A stretch of DNA of 57,267 bases from assembly GCF_014639795.1 (NCBI RefSeq), contig NZ_BMGC01000025.1, positions 1 through 57,267 of the forward strand. Direction: 5' to 3'. This stretch comes from Gordonia jinhuaensis (GTDB lineage Bacteria > Actinomycetota > Actinomycetes > Mycobacteriales > Mycobacteriaceae). Each line of letters opens with the position of its first letter. The stretch's first letter is position 1. This document shows positions 31,905-39,941 of this stretch, piece by piece. The notes beneath the pieces were generated by a model. That model was not told the DNA's origin. It saw nothing but the letters and a program-made list of their open reading frames with translations, and ran no database searches. The position numbers were made by a program, and so were the translations under genes.

Positions 31905-31940
31905 GGTTCACCGAGGGGTTCGCCGAGGGGTTCACCGACG
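31892..31940. repeat. Small hairpin over the menC stop codon followed by three 12-bp tandem repeats
   Basis: CCTCAGCGGCTGAGG (31892-31906) forms a short inverted repeat across the menC TGA. It runs into three copies of GGTTCACCGAGG or close variants (31905-31940). This lies in the convergent gap between menC and the LuxR-type gene and may act as a weak terminator. Confidence 0.5.
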
Positions 31941-31975
31941 CACGGTCCTCGCAGGCCGACGCACCCGCCCGAAGA

Positions 31976-32599
31976 TCACCAGGCGTCGAGGTCGGTGTGC
32001 CCGTCCTGGACGGCGCGGGCGAACAGGCTTGCCTTCGACTTCGCCGGACGGCCCGCTGCGGCGTACTTGGCCCGGATGCGGGTCAGGTGGGTGTTGACCG
32101 TCGATGAACTGATGAACAGTCGCGCGGCCGCCTCGTCCTTCGAGTCCGACGCGAACCACGCCAGCAGAACCTCGACCTCGCGGGTCGACAGCCGGGGCAC
32201 GGTCATCTGCTGTGTCCGTTCAGGCTGCTGCCGTGAAGGCTGCTGTGGCCGTGCGGGTTGCTGTGCCCGTGCCGGCTGCGTCGGTGCGCTCGGTGACACG
32301 GCAGCGGGGGAGACCGCGGTATGGGAGGCGGGAACCTGGGAAGCCAGGGTCTGCGGGCAGTCGGTCCGGTGCTGACCCGACACGAGACCGGTGGTGGGCT
32401 CGCCGACAGTGCGCAGCCGAGGCGAACCGGCGGCGAACCGCCGCTGTTCGCCGGTGAGGGCGGTCGGCCCGGTGATGATCGAGGGGGCATCCGTGCGAAG
32501 CGACATCGGCAGAGTCGTGACGGTGGCCGCGGTCGCGGTGATGTCGGTCGAGTCGATGTCGGTCGAGTCGATGTCAGTCGAGTCGATGTCAACGGGCAT
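31976..32599 (-). CDS. LuxR-type HTH transcriptional regulator with a long disordered N-terminus
   Basis: The last 65 or so residues form a LuxR/FixJ-type helix-turn-helix (LSTREVEVLLAWFASDSKDE followed by AAARLFISSSTVNTHLTRIR). There is no receiver domain or other recognisable sensor. The roughly 140 residues before it are low-complexity: a DIDST repeat, Thr/Ser-rich sequence, and a Pro/Gln/Arg-rich linker. I start it at ATG 32599, which has GGAGAGG upstream, giving 207 residues; a TTG at 32650 would add 17 residues but has no such site. It converges on menC and diverges from the STAND gene. The target is unknown; one or both neighbours are candidates. Confidence 0.8.
   Translation of the reverse strand: MPVDIDSTDIDSTDIDSTDITATAATVTTLPMSLRTDAPSIITGPTALTGEQRRFAAGSPRLRTVGEPTTGLVSGQHRTDCPQTLASQVPASHTAVSPAAVSPSAPTQPARAQQPARPQQPSRQQPERTQQMTVPRLSTREVEVLLAWFASDSKDEAAARLFISSSTVNTHLTRIRAKYAAAGRPAKSKASLFARAVQDGHTDLDAW
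32541..32585. repeat. Three-copy 15-bp tandem repeat in the LuxR-type gene
   Basis: ATGTCGGTCGAGTCG occurs twice and ATGTCAGTCGAGTCG once in direct succession on the plus strand. On the coding (minus) strand they encode the DIDST repeat near the N-terminus of the regulator. Confidence 0.9.
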
Positions 32600-32921
32600 G
32601 TGTGTTGCCGAACCTCTCCATCGGCGGAGCGAGGGGTACTCCGCCGTCAATCTGCTGCAGTGAACCGTGCGATCGGCTCCGATGCGGCGACTGCCTGCCC
32701 CGGGCGACCGGACCGTGGCGAGTCACACTTCACTATCGGAAACCTGTACGTTAACCGGATGGCCCGGGAGCACCGGACCGGAATGACCGGCTCGTCAATT
32801 CTCTCTGCTGCGGCCCGTGTGATTACCATGTGGCCGACGAAATCCCGTAAGTCGATACAAGTGTCGATACGTCGACCTGCACGTTTGACGTCTGTATCGA
32901 GATGTCGATGAGGTTTGCCAG
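32600..32921. promoter_or_regulatory. Divergent intergenic region with repeated GTCGATAC motifs
   Basis: These 322 bases separate the LuxR-type gene from the STAND gene and should hold both promoters. GTCGATAC occurs at 32851-32858 and again at 32863-32870. TCGATACA (32852-32859) is repeated inverted as TGTATCGA (32893-32900), and GTCGAT recurs at 32904-32909, just upstream of the ATG at 32922. The arrangement suggests a binding site for a dimeric protein, possibly the HTH of the STAND protein itself. I see no gene and no convincing -35/-10 pair. Confidence 0.45.
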
Positions 32922-35900
32922 ATGCAGGTGGATGCGGTTCACACCCGAGAGGAACTCGGGCGTGCACTGACCGATCTGCGTCTGGAGGCCGGTCTCAGCG
33001 TCCGCGATGTGGCCACCCAGGCCGACGCGCTGCTCGGCACGGTGGCCGGGTGGTTCGCCGGTCAGCATGCCCCCACCAAGTCGAGCCGTGAGATGTTCGA
33101 CCGGGTTCTCGGGGTGTGCGGCGTGACGGATCCCGAGGGGAAGTCGCAGTGGTGGCGGGCCGTCGAGCGGGCCACGCGACGCTCCGTGCGGCGACGGTCG
33201 AAACCGGCGCCGCCCTATCGCGGATTCGACGCATTCCAGCCCGAGGACGGTCCGCTGTTCTTCGGCCGTGACGATCTGGTCGACCGTCTGGTCGCCGAGG
33301 TCACCACACGCTTCGAGGCCTTCCTCGCGGCGCCCGGGATCGACACGATGCCGTGCACGATGGTCGTCGGCGCCTCGGGTTCGGGGAAGTCGTCGATGGT
33401 CCGCGCCGGCATGCTCGGACGTATCGGCATGTGTCCCGACCTCGCGAACTGGAACTACGCCGTGATGGTGCCCGGCGACGACCCGATCGGCGCGATGCGG
33501 GTGGCACTCGGCGCCGTCGATGCGCTCCCCGAGACCACCGCCGGGGTGATCTGCGGCGGAACCGCCGGCGGGTCGACACTGCTGGTCGTCGACCAGCTCG
33601 AGGAACTGTGGACGCAGTGCAGCGCCGAGCAGCGCGACGGGTTCTGCACCGCATTCATCGCCGAGATGCTCGCTCGCACGAATGTGGCCCCCATCCTGGT
33701 GCTCCGTGCCGACTTCTACGGTCGCGCGATGTCGATGCCGGTGCTGTCGACGATGCTGCAGGAGTCGCAGGTCGTGGTACCGCCGATGACCGCCGACGAA
33801 CTGCGCGAGGTGATCATCAGTCCCGCCGAGCAGTCGGGTGTGACCGTGGACCCCGATCTCGTCGACATGCTGCTCTCGGAGATCGCGCCGTCGAGGGAGG
33901 CCTCCTCGCTCAATGGGGTGCTCCCGTTGCTGTCGTATGCGCTGGCGGCCACGTGGAACCGTGGCGACGGCATGCGGATGACGGTCCGCGACTATCTGGC
34001 CACCGGTCGGATCAACGGCGCGGTGGAGCAGGCCGCCGAGGCCGTGTACGAGAGCTTGTCGCCATCGGAGCGCGCGACCGCCGCCCATCTCCTGCCGGCA
34101 TTGGTCAACGTCGACGAGGCCGGGGTCACCCGCCGCACGGCCCGGCTCGACGACCTGGGCGTGCACGGGGCGGCCGCACCGCGCGAGGCGACCGCGGTCA
34201 TCGAACAGTTCGCCGCGGCCCGGCTGGTCACGGTCACCGGCACCCACGCGCGATTCGCCCACGACGCGCTGATCACCGCCTGGCCACGCCTGACCGGATG
34301 GATCGACGCCGGTCGCACCGACCTTCTGCTGGCCCGACGGCTGCGGGAGTTCACCGAGGACTGGGAGCTCGCCGGTCGGCCCGACGACTCGCTGCTGCGC
34401 GGTTCGCCACTGACCGCCTACAACGAACTGGCCGAGTCGTCCGACGGACCGGCGATGCTCGGTCATGCCGAACTGGAGTATCTGCACGCGAGCAACGCCC
34501 GCGCAGGGGCCGACGCCGAGCGGGAGCGGCGACGCTCGCGCCAACTGCGCCGCTTCGCGGTGGTCGCCGGTGCCTTCGCGGTGGTCGCCGCGCTCGCGGC
34601 CGTCGTGGCGATCGTCTCCGGCGTGACCGCGGTACACCAGCGCGAGCGTTCGGAGGCCATTCGCAACATGGCACTGAGCAGGCAGCTGGCCGTGCAGGCC
34701 AACGAACTGTGGCCGCGCGATCCGGTGCTGGCCGGTCAGCTCGCCATGGTGGCCTACCGCGAATCGCCGACCACCGAGGCCCGCTCGGCGCTCATGGACA
34801 CCTCGTCGCGGCCGACGCCGACCAGATATCTCGGCAGGCCGGGGCCTGCGTCGTCGGCGGTGTCGGCGACGACGAATCTGCTGGCCGTTGCCGGGGGCGG
34901 CCAGTTGCGGCTGTTCCGCACCAGCGGGCAGCGGCTGAGTCGACCGCTGTCGACGGTCGACATCGGCGGTGATCGCGGACACTCCGGCGGCGTGGCCTTC
35001 TCGCCGGACGGGCGTCGGGTGTTCACCGGCAACGACACCACGTTGACCGAGTGGGATGTCACCGACCCGTCGGCGCCTGTGCGAATGGGCCGACTGCCCG
35101 GTGTCGCCGGAGCGGTCGACGATGTGTCGATGAGTCCCGACGGACGCTGGATCGCAGCCGGCGTGGTGGGTATCGGTGCCCAGGTGTGGGCAGCGGCACC
35201 CGGCGGGTGGGCCCCGGTGGCCATGCCGGTGCAGTACACCTCGAGCGCCGGCGCGGTCGCCTTCTCCGCCGACGGCACCACCATGGCCGCCAGTACCGTG
35301 AGCCGGCGCATCGACCTCTACCGCATCGCCGGCGACGGCACCTTCACCCCGAGCGGCTCGATCCGGCTGCAGGCCGGCGCCAACAACGAGCAGGCGCAGG
35401 AACTCACGTTCACCCCGGATGGACAACTGGTCGCCGCGCTGCGCAGCCGCACCGTCGACGTCTACGACATCGCCGATCCCGGCTCGCCCAGGCTGACCGC
35501 GCGACTGCGTGGCTTCTCCGACTTCGTGAACTCGGTGTCGGTGAGTGCCGATGGCACCCTCATCGTCGGCGGTTCGGCCGACAACAGCGTGCTGCTGTTC
35601 GATCGTGCACATCCCGACACCCCGATCGCGACGGTTCCGGGCGCGGCGAACGTCTCGTCGGTGCGGATCGTCGGCGACATGGTGATCGCGTGCGGCGACG
35701 ACGGGCAGGTGGTGCAGTGGCCACTGGAGCACCGGGTGGTCCGGATCGGTGCCGACAACGCGTATCAGATCCCGACCAACGGGGACGGCTCGCAGGTCTT
35801 CGCCTCCGACACCATCGTCGACGGTCGCGTCACCCAGTGGGCTGTCGAGCGTGGCGGGTTCCGGTCGCGCGGCCCGGCATTGCTCCCGCCCGCAGGCGTC

Positions 35901-36791
35901 ACCTTCTCGGGGGCGATCGGCGTCGGGGAATCGGGTCGCGCACTGGCGCTCGGCAGTGACAACGGACAGCTCTACTTCGCCGACTACACCGACCCGGCGC
36001 ATCCACAGCTGCGAGGGCGTGTCGATGCTCTCCCCACACTCGACGAGACCGTCGACTACAGCGAGTCCGCCGGCCTGGCCGTCGCGGGTGCCACCGACAC
36101 CGCCACGGTCGCGGTCATCGACGCACACGATCTGTCCGCACCGGCGGCGGCGTCGAGGATCGACGTCGGGTCGGGGGTGTGGTGGACACAGCTGAGCCCG
36201 GACGGCAAACGGCTCGCCATCGCCACACTGACCGGCGACGTGGTGCTCTACGACCTGAGCACACCGGCGGCACCGCGACTACTCTCACGGATCGACGTGT
36301 TCGGGGGTGCGGCCGCGCTCTCGGTGGCGTTCAGCCCCGACGGGTCGCGACTGGCCGCCTCCTCCGACGACCGCACGGTCGCCGTCATCGACGTCTCGAA
36401 CACCGACCGGCCCACTGTGGTCTCCCGCATGTCGGGGCCGTCGGGGCAGGTCTACGCGGTCACCTTCTCCCCGGAGGGCTCGCAGATCCTCGCCGCGGGC
36501 GGCAACGCCGAGGTGTGGCTGTGGGATATCTCGGCAGTCGGTCACCGCGGCACCACCGTGACCTCCGACGCGGTGTTGCGCGCCTTCCCCGGACACGTCT
36601 ACGACGCACGTTTCGGTGCGGGCGGGACGCTGCTGGCCACCGGAGAGAAGGGTGCGTTGACGATGTGGCAACGCGATCCCGACCAGATCATCGCGCAACG
36701 ATGCGCCGCCATCGGTGACCAGATCACCCGCGAGGAGTGGAAGACCTACCTGCCCGATCTCGGATACTCGCCCCCGTGCGGTGAGCAGTGA
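32922..36791 (+). CDS. HTH-STAND ATPase-transmembrane-beta-propeller (WD40-like) protein
   Basis: The 1289-residue protein has an N-terminal XRE-like HTH (about 8-65). A STAND-type NTPase follows (about 95-480), with Walker A GASGSGKS at 150-157 and Walker B LLVVDQLEEL at about 221. One hydrophobic segment (about 545-570) comes before a beta-propeller of WD40-like repeats to the C-terminus (about 630-1270; units such as AFSPDGRRVFTG and AFSPDGSRLAASSDD). The C-terminal tail has two cysteines, in QRCAAIG and YSPPCGEQ. With a single membrane span, the propeller would face outside and the ATPase and HTH inside, making a transmembrane sensor. This topology is inferred. Its stop codon overlaps the next start by four bases (GTGA), so it heads a coupled operon of membrane proteins. 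Function is unknown; signalling or conflict roles are typical of STAND proteins. Confidence 0.85.
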   Translation: MQVDAVHTREELGRALTDLRLEAGLSVRDVATQADALLGTVAGWFAGQHAPTKSSREMFDRVLGVCGVTDPEGKSQWWRAVERATRRSVRRRSKPAPPYRGFDAFQPEDGPLFFGRDDLVDRLVAEVTTRFEAFLAAPGIDTMPCTMVVGASGSGKSSMVRAGMLGRIGMCPDLANWNYAVMVPGDDPIGAMRVALGAVDALPETTAGVICGGTAGGSTLLVVDQLEELWTQCSAEQRDGFCTAFIAEMLARTNVAPILVLRADFYGRAMSMPVLSTMLQESQVVVPPMTADELREVIISPAEQSGVTVDPDLVDMLLSEIAPSREASSLNGVLPLLSYALAATWNRGDGMRMTVRDYLATGRINGAVEQAAEAVYESLSPSERATAAHLLPALVNVDEAGVTRRTARLDDLGVHGAAAPREATAVIEQFAAARLVTVTGTHARFAHDALITAWPRLTGWIDAGRTDLLLARRLREFTEDWELAGRPDDSLLRGSPLTAYNELAESSDGPAMLGHAELEYLHASNARAGADAERERRRSRQLRRFAVVAGAFAVVAALAAVVAIVSGVTAVHQRERSEAIRNMALSRQLAVQANELWPRDPVLAGQLAMVAYRESPTTEARSALMDTSSRPTPTRYLGRPGPASSAVSATTNLLAVAGGGQLRLFRTSGQRLSRPLSTVDIGGDRGHSGGVAFSPDGRRVFTGNDTTLTEWDVTDPSAPVRMGRLPGVAGAVDDVSMSPDGRWIAAGVVGIGAQVWAAAPGGWAPVAMPVQYTSSAGAVAFSADGTTMAASTVSRRIDLYRIAGDGTFTPSGSIRLQAGANNEQAQELTFTPDGQLVAALRSRTVDVYDIADPGSPRLTARLRGFSDFVNSVSVSADGTLIVGGSADNSVLLFDRAHPDTPIATVPGAANVSSVRIVGDMVIACGDDGQVVQWPLEHRVVRIGADNAYQIPTNGDGSQVFASDTIVDGRVTQWAVERGGFRSRGPALLPPAGVTFSGAIGVGESGRALALGSDNGQLYFADYTDPAHPQLRGRVDALPTLDETVDYSESAGLAVAGATDTATVAVIDAHDLSAPAAASRIDVGSGVWWTQLSPDGKRLAIATLTGDVVLYDLSTPAAPRLLSRIDVFGGAAALSVAFSPDGSRLAASSDDRTVAVIDVSNTDRPTVVSRMSGPSGQVYAVTFSPEGSQILAAGGNAEVWLWDISAVGHRGTTVTSDAVLRAFPGHVYDARFGAGGTLLATGEKGALTMWQRDPDQIIAQRCAAIGDQITREEWKTYLPDLGYSPPCGEQ

Positions 36792-37312
36792 CCTCGACCG
36801 CCCGAGCCCGGCGCCCGACGCGCGGCGGTGCGCTCGCCGCCGGGGCTATCGTCATGCTCGCCGCCGCGGTGGCCGCGCTGGTGATCGCGGTGGTGCACTC
36901 AGATCACTCGCAGCCGCGATACTCCGACGAACGCCTGACCTCCACCGCGAGTCGGTTCGCCGGATTGCTGCTCTCACCCAACCGCACCGACACCGGTCGC
37001 GACCGCGCGATCTTGTCGATGTCGACCGGCGACTTCCATGACGAGTTCGCCCAATCCGCCGATGCCTACACCGAATTTGTGCGTATCCGCGGCATCGAGC
37101 GTGCGGGCAGCGTGGACGGCGCCGCCGTCGACGCGCACACCGCTGCCGGTGGTCGCGTACTCGTCACCGCGCAGGCCGGGCAGGCGTCGTCGGCGACACG
37201 GGACTCCGGCGCAGCGGCCGACGGCGCGCTGCGCATCCGGCTCGTGCTGACCCTCGAATCCGACGGCACGGCAGCCGATCTCAAGGTGTCCGAAGTGGAG
37301 CTGGTGACGTGA
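36788..37312 (+). CDS. Mce-associated-type single-pass membrane protein (first of four)
   Basis: The 174-residue protein has an Arg-rich N-terminus, one membrane helix at about 14-37, and an extracytoplasmic domain. The pattern ASRFAGLLLSP...ILSMSTGDFHDEF resembles the SnoaL/NTF2-like part of Mce-associated membrane proteins. It starts at GTG 36788, inside the STAND stop codon overlap, so it is translationally coupled. The Mce-associated assignment rests on overall pattern only; no mce genes are present here. It probably forms a complex with the STAND protein and the three downstream proteins. Confidence 0.7.
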   Translation: MTSTARARRPTRGGALAAGAIVMLAAAVAALVIAVVHSDHSQPRYSDERLTSTASRFAGLLLSPNRTDTGRDRAILSMSTGDFHDEFAQSADAYTEFVRIRGIERAGSVDGAAVDAHTAAGGRVLVTAQAGQASSATRDSGAAADGALRIRLVLTLESDGTAADLKVSEVELVT

Positions 37313-37821
37313 TCATCGGTCGGCAGGCGGCCGCGGCCGCCTGCGGCGGTCTGGTCTGCCTCGCGACCATCGTCGCGGTGGGTGGGTTCACCGGATGGCC
37401 GGGTTGGTGGTTGTCGCTGCTCGTGGTGGCGTGTGCGGCGGGCGTGGTGGCCGGATTCGTGTGGCGCAGCGGCCGGCGGAATGCCGTCGTCTGGACGCTC
37501 CTCGCGGCGATGACCGCGGGCTGCGTCGGCGCGGTGGCCGCGGCGGCGTCCTGGAATGCGGCGAGGGACGACGTGACCTCCACGCGTGCACAGGCAGTGG
37601 CTGGTGCGCCGCATGCACTGTGCGCCGAGGTGACCCGCGCCGCACCGGCCGACTGTCAGGTGATCGCCACCGGCGTGGCAGAGGTTGCCGGCGCGAGTGC
37701 CCGCATGATCTCGACCCTCTCGTTGACTCGTGACGAGATCCACGACACTCAGACCGTCGCCTATCTGTTGGTGCACTCGGGTGGGTCGTGGCGGGTGGCC
37801 GACCTCGAGGTGATCTCATGA
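37309..37821 (+). CDS. Small multi-pass membrane protein with extracytoplasmic tail (second of four)
   Basis: The 170-residue protein begins with about three membrane helices (residues roughly 5-28, 30-51 and 60-84). A C-terminal domain of about 80 residues has two cysteines (ALCAEVTRAAPADC) that could form a disulfide outside the membrane, and it ends in SGGSWRVADLEVIS. That ending is like the last strand of NTF2-like Mce-associated domains. It starts at GTG 37309, overlapping the previous stop by four bases. No catalytic motif was seen. It is part of the coupled STAND operon. Confidence 0.7.
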   Translation: MIIGRQAAAAACGGLVCLATIVAVGGFTGWPGWWLSLLVVACAAGVVAGFVWRSGRRNAVVWTLLAAMTAGCVGAVAAAASWNAARDDVTSTRAQAVAGAPHALCAEVTRAAPADCQVIATGVAEVAGASARMISTLSLTRDEIHDTQTVAYLLVHSGGSWRVADLEVIS

Positions 37822-38357
37822 CCGGCCGTGCCGCGGATCGCCGGTCCTCGGCGGTGCCCCGCCGAGGATCGGCGATCGCAATCGCGGCCGTGGCGGTGGT
37901 GATCGTGGTCGCGACACTGGTTGCGGTCATCGTGATCGCGACCGGCGGCAGGACGGCGGCGCATCGGTCGGCCGCCGCCGATGACGCACTGACCGCCGCA
38001 CGCGAGGGTGTGACCACGCTGCTGACCGCCGACCCCGCCCATGCCGATCGCTATGTCCCACAGGCACTGTCGGTGACGACCGGCGCACTGCATGCACGGC
38101 TGGCCGACTCGGCGGCCGCGGTCACCGAGGAGATCGCAGGCCAAGGCGCACCCAGCACCGGTGAGGTGGTCGCGGCGGGCCTTCGCTCGGCGAGCGTCGG
38201 TGACCATGCCGACGCGCTGCTGACCGTGGCGGCCACCAGTGGCGCGCTGATCGGCATCGACGCCACCGCCGGGCGGTTGACCGTCACCGCGCAGTTGCGG
38301 CGTGACGGCGGCCGGTGGCGTATCCAGGCGCTGACTCCGGCGGGAGCATCGGCATGA
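37818..38357 (+). CDS. Mce-associated-type single-pass membrane protein (third of four)
   Basis: The 179-residue protein has a basic N-terminus, one membrane helix at about 18-42 and an extracytoplasmic domain. That domain contains ALTAAREGVTTLLTADPAHA and later LRRDGGRWRIQALTPAG, the latter being the typical final strand of Mce-associated/NTF2-like domains. I start it at ATG 37818, where ATGA overlaps the previous stop. An earlier in-frame start would add ten residues but lose this coupling. It is a paralogue-like neighbour of the first and fourth small proteins. Confidence 0.7.
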   Translation: MTGRAADRRSSAVPRRGSAIAIAAVAVVIVVATLVAVIVIATGGRTAAHRSAAADDALTAAREGVTTLLTADPAHADRYVPQALSVTTGALHARLADSAAAVTEEIAGQGAPSTGEVVAAGLRSASVGDHADALLTVAATSGALIGIDATAGRLTVTAQLRRDGGRWRIQALTPAGASA

Positions 38358-39103
38358 GGGACTGGTGGGCATCGCCGTGGCCCGCGCGCGTTGCGTTCGC
38401 CCTCTGCGCGGTGATCGCTCTCTCGGCGGCGCTGGTGGTGGCAGTGGTCCTCGGTTGGGCCGCGTGGTGGTCGATCGCCGCGGTCGGCACCCTTGTTCTC
38501 GTGCCGGTCCTCATCGGCGTTCTCGGGGCAGATGATTCGGCGCAGGCCGCGGTTGACGTGTCCGGACGCGGACGTCGCCTGCGACTGACGGTCGCGGTAC
38601 TCACCGCCGTCGGTGTGTGTGCCGGCGGCGCACTCGCGGTCTCGCTGCACACGCGGCAGCAGGATCAGGCGGCCGCGGTTCGATCCGAGGCCGCCTCGGC
38701 TGCGGCGCGCACAGTGGCGGCGTTGATGACCTTCTCTCCCGACCAGTCGCCGGCCAACCGCGAGCAGGTGGCCACCGGACTCTCGGGCATCCTGCTCACC
38801 GACTACCGGCAGTCCGGCCCGTCAGCGGTGGTCGCCGGGTCGGCGGCGCTGGGCTTGGGGCTGTCGACAACCGTCACCCACGCCGCCGTCGACACCGGCT
38901 GGATCGGCCGTGACCCGGGTCGCCTCGAGCGCGTGCTGGTCTTCGCCGACGAGAAGGTCGAGAAGGTCACCGCCGGTCCATCATCGGCATCGGATGCCAT
39001 CCGGCCCGGCACGGTCGTGCCGATCTCGCGGTGGGCGGTCATGGAGCGTAGCGGCGGAGTCTGGCGGCTTGCAGGTCTGCGCACCGTCGGACCCGGCGCC
39101 TGA
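38354..39103 (+). CDS. Multi-pass membrane protein with Mce-associated-type tail (fourth of four)
   Basis: The 249-residue protein has about three membrane helices in its first 110 residues, followed by an extracytoplasmic domain. That domain contains ARTVAALMTFSPDQSPANRE and ends in RSGGVWRLAGLRTVGPGA, again the Mce-associated-like pattern. ATG 38354 overlaps the preceding stop (ATGA). It ends the five-gene coupled unit; 220 bases of non-coding DNA follow before mftA. Function is unknown. Confidence 0.7.
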   Translation: MRDWWASPWPARVAFALCAVIALSAALVVAVVLGWAAWWSIAAVGTLVLVPVLIGVLGADDSAQAAVDVSGRGRRLRLTVAVLTAVGVCAGGALAVSLHTRQQDQAAAVRSEAASAAARTVAALMTFSPDQSPANREQVATGLSGILLTDYRQSGPSAVVAGSAALGLGLSTTVTHAAVDTGWIGRDPGRLERVLVFADEKVEKVTAGPSSASDAIRPGTVVPISRWAVMERSGGVWRLAGLRTVGPGA

Positions 39104-39219
39104 GCTCCGCCCTACGTCTGCCGACTCCCACAGGTGGGCCGCCACCGGTGGACTGCCCGCCCCGACGATGCCCGAACTAGCCGAACGGTCAGTTCAGGGG
39201 TGGTCTTTCGTCGAATCGG

Positions 39220-39276
39220 TTGCAAATGCACTCGGTGTCATTATCGTGTGATGGTGACCACTGAGGTGGTCGCCAT
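39220..39276 (+). promoter_or_regulatory. Putative promoter and overlapping imperfect palindrome upstream of mftA
   Basis: TTGCAA (39220-39225) and TATCGT (39242-39247), 16 bases apart, are a plausible -35/-10 pair. Immediately downstream, ATGGTGACCAC (39251-39261) and GTGGTCGCCAT (39266-39276) form an 11-bp inverted repeat with one mismatch and a 4-nt centre. It sits about where transcription would start, 48 bases before the mftA ATG. A TetR-type mycofactocin regulator would be the expected ligand, but no mftR is in the window. The 220-base gap between the STAND operon and mftA otherwise shows nothing. Confidence 0.4.
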
Positions 39277-39323
39277 GTGAGTCACACCACCATCGCCCAA
39301 CGGCGTACTACCGAGGAGGACGG

Positions 39324-39434
39324 ATGTCGGAGCACAAGTCGCGCAACACATCTGCTGACGAAATCAATGACGATCTGGTTTCCGAGAGCCTGGTCGAAGA
39401 GGTCTCCATCGACGGAATGTGCGGAGTGTACTGA
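39324..39434 (+). CDS. mftA: Mycofactocin precursor peptide MftA
   Basis: This 36-residue peptide ends in IDGMCGVY, the conserved C-terminal core of mycofactocin precursors. In the known pathway MftC oxidatively decarboxylates and crosslinks the final Val-Tyr, and that dipeptide becomes the cofactor after MftE releases it. The leader is acidic (DDLVSESLVEEVSIDG), as expected for MftB recognition. A strong GAGGAGGA site lies three bases before ATG 39324. The peptide is too short for usual gene calling and is easily missed. mftB begins one base after its stop codon. Confidence 0.97.
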   Translation: MSEHKSRNTSADEINDDLVSESLVEEVSIDGMCGVY

Positions 39435-39435
39435 C

Positions 39436-39741
39436 GTGAGCGCACCGACTCAGAACTCACCGACGGTGGATCTGGGGCGGGCGTGGGCGTTGAGTCCCAG
39501 GGTTGCGGTGCGCCCGGAGCCGTTCGGAGCGCTGCTCTACGACTTCGGGACCCGCAAGCTCTCCTTCCTCAAGAATCTGACTCTCGTGCGGATCGTGGAC
39601 GATCTCGCCGCCGCCGACAGTGCCGACGACGCGATCGCGCGGTGCGGGGTGGCGGAGTCCGACAGTGCGATCTACCGCCGCGCGCTGGAGTCGCTGGCGC
39701 GTTCGGGGATGATCGTCACGCGCGACACCCCATCCGCCTGA
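39436..39741 (+). CDS. mftB: Mycofactocin maturase chaperone MftB
   Basis: The 101-residue protein starts at GTG 39436, one base after the mftA stop. It has the RiPP-recognition-element-like pattern of MftB: WALSPRVAVRPEPFGALLYD, followed by LSFLKNLTLVRIVDDL and a helical C-terminus. It binds the MftA leader and presents the peptide to MftC. An in-frame start further upstream would overlap mftA and has no support. Confidence 0.95.
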   Translation: MSAPTQNSPTVDLGRAWALSPRVAVRPEPFGALLYDFGTRKLSFLKNLTLVRIVDDLAAADSADDAIARCGVAESDSAIYRRALESLARSGMIVTRDTPSA

Positions 39742-39941
39742 GCGGGTGCAGCCGCAACAACCGTTGTCCGCTCAATCAGCCCCTCTCCGAACTGTTCTCG
39801 CCCCAACCGTTCTCCTGAATGTCCGCACTGACGATGAATGTCTGCCCTGATCCTGAATGTGGGCACTGACGAATTCGTGCCAGTGCCCACGCGCACGTGC
39901 GCCCTTCGTGGTCCACAGCTCCCGTCGAAAGCAGCCCAGCC
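39742..39941. promoter_or_regulatory. mftB-mftC spacer with degenerate repeats and a strong hairpin
   Basis: Three related units follow one another: CTGAATGTCCGCACTGACGA (39815-39834), TGAATGTCTGCCCTGATC (39835-39852) and CTGAATGTGGGCACTGACGA (39853-39872). The first and third share 18 of 20 bases. GTGGGCACTG (39859-39868) pairs perfectly with CAGTGCCCAC (39881-39890) across a 12-nt loop that itself contains the palindrome ACGAATTCGT. The 200-base gap is unusual inside an mft operon. The element looks like a dispersed intergenic repeat and may lower or separate expression of mftC from mftAB. Confidence 0.6.

Noticed and set aside
32823-36128. 1101-codon minus-strand open frame opposite the STAND gene
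   Set aside because: The plus strand has Walker motifs and propeller repeats; the minus product is His/Gly/Arg-rich shadow sequence without motifs.
39815-39872. CRISPR array
   Set aside because: The units are only 18-20 bases, directly adjacent without unique spacers, and no cas genes are present.
39859-39890. Intrinsic terminator between mftB and mftC
   Set aside because: The stem is strong but no T-run follows and the pathway genes continue in the same direction; I treat it as a repeat or attenuating element instead.
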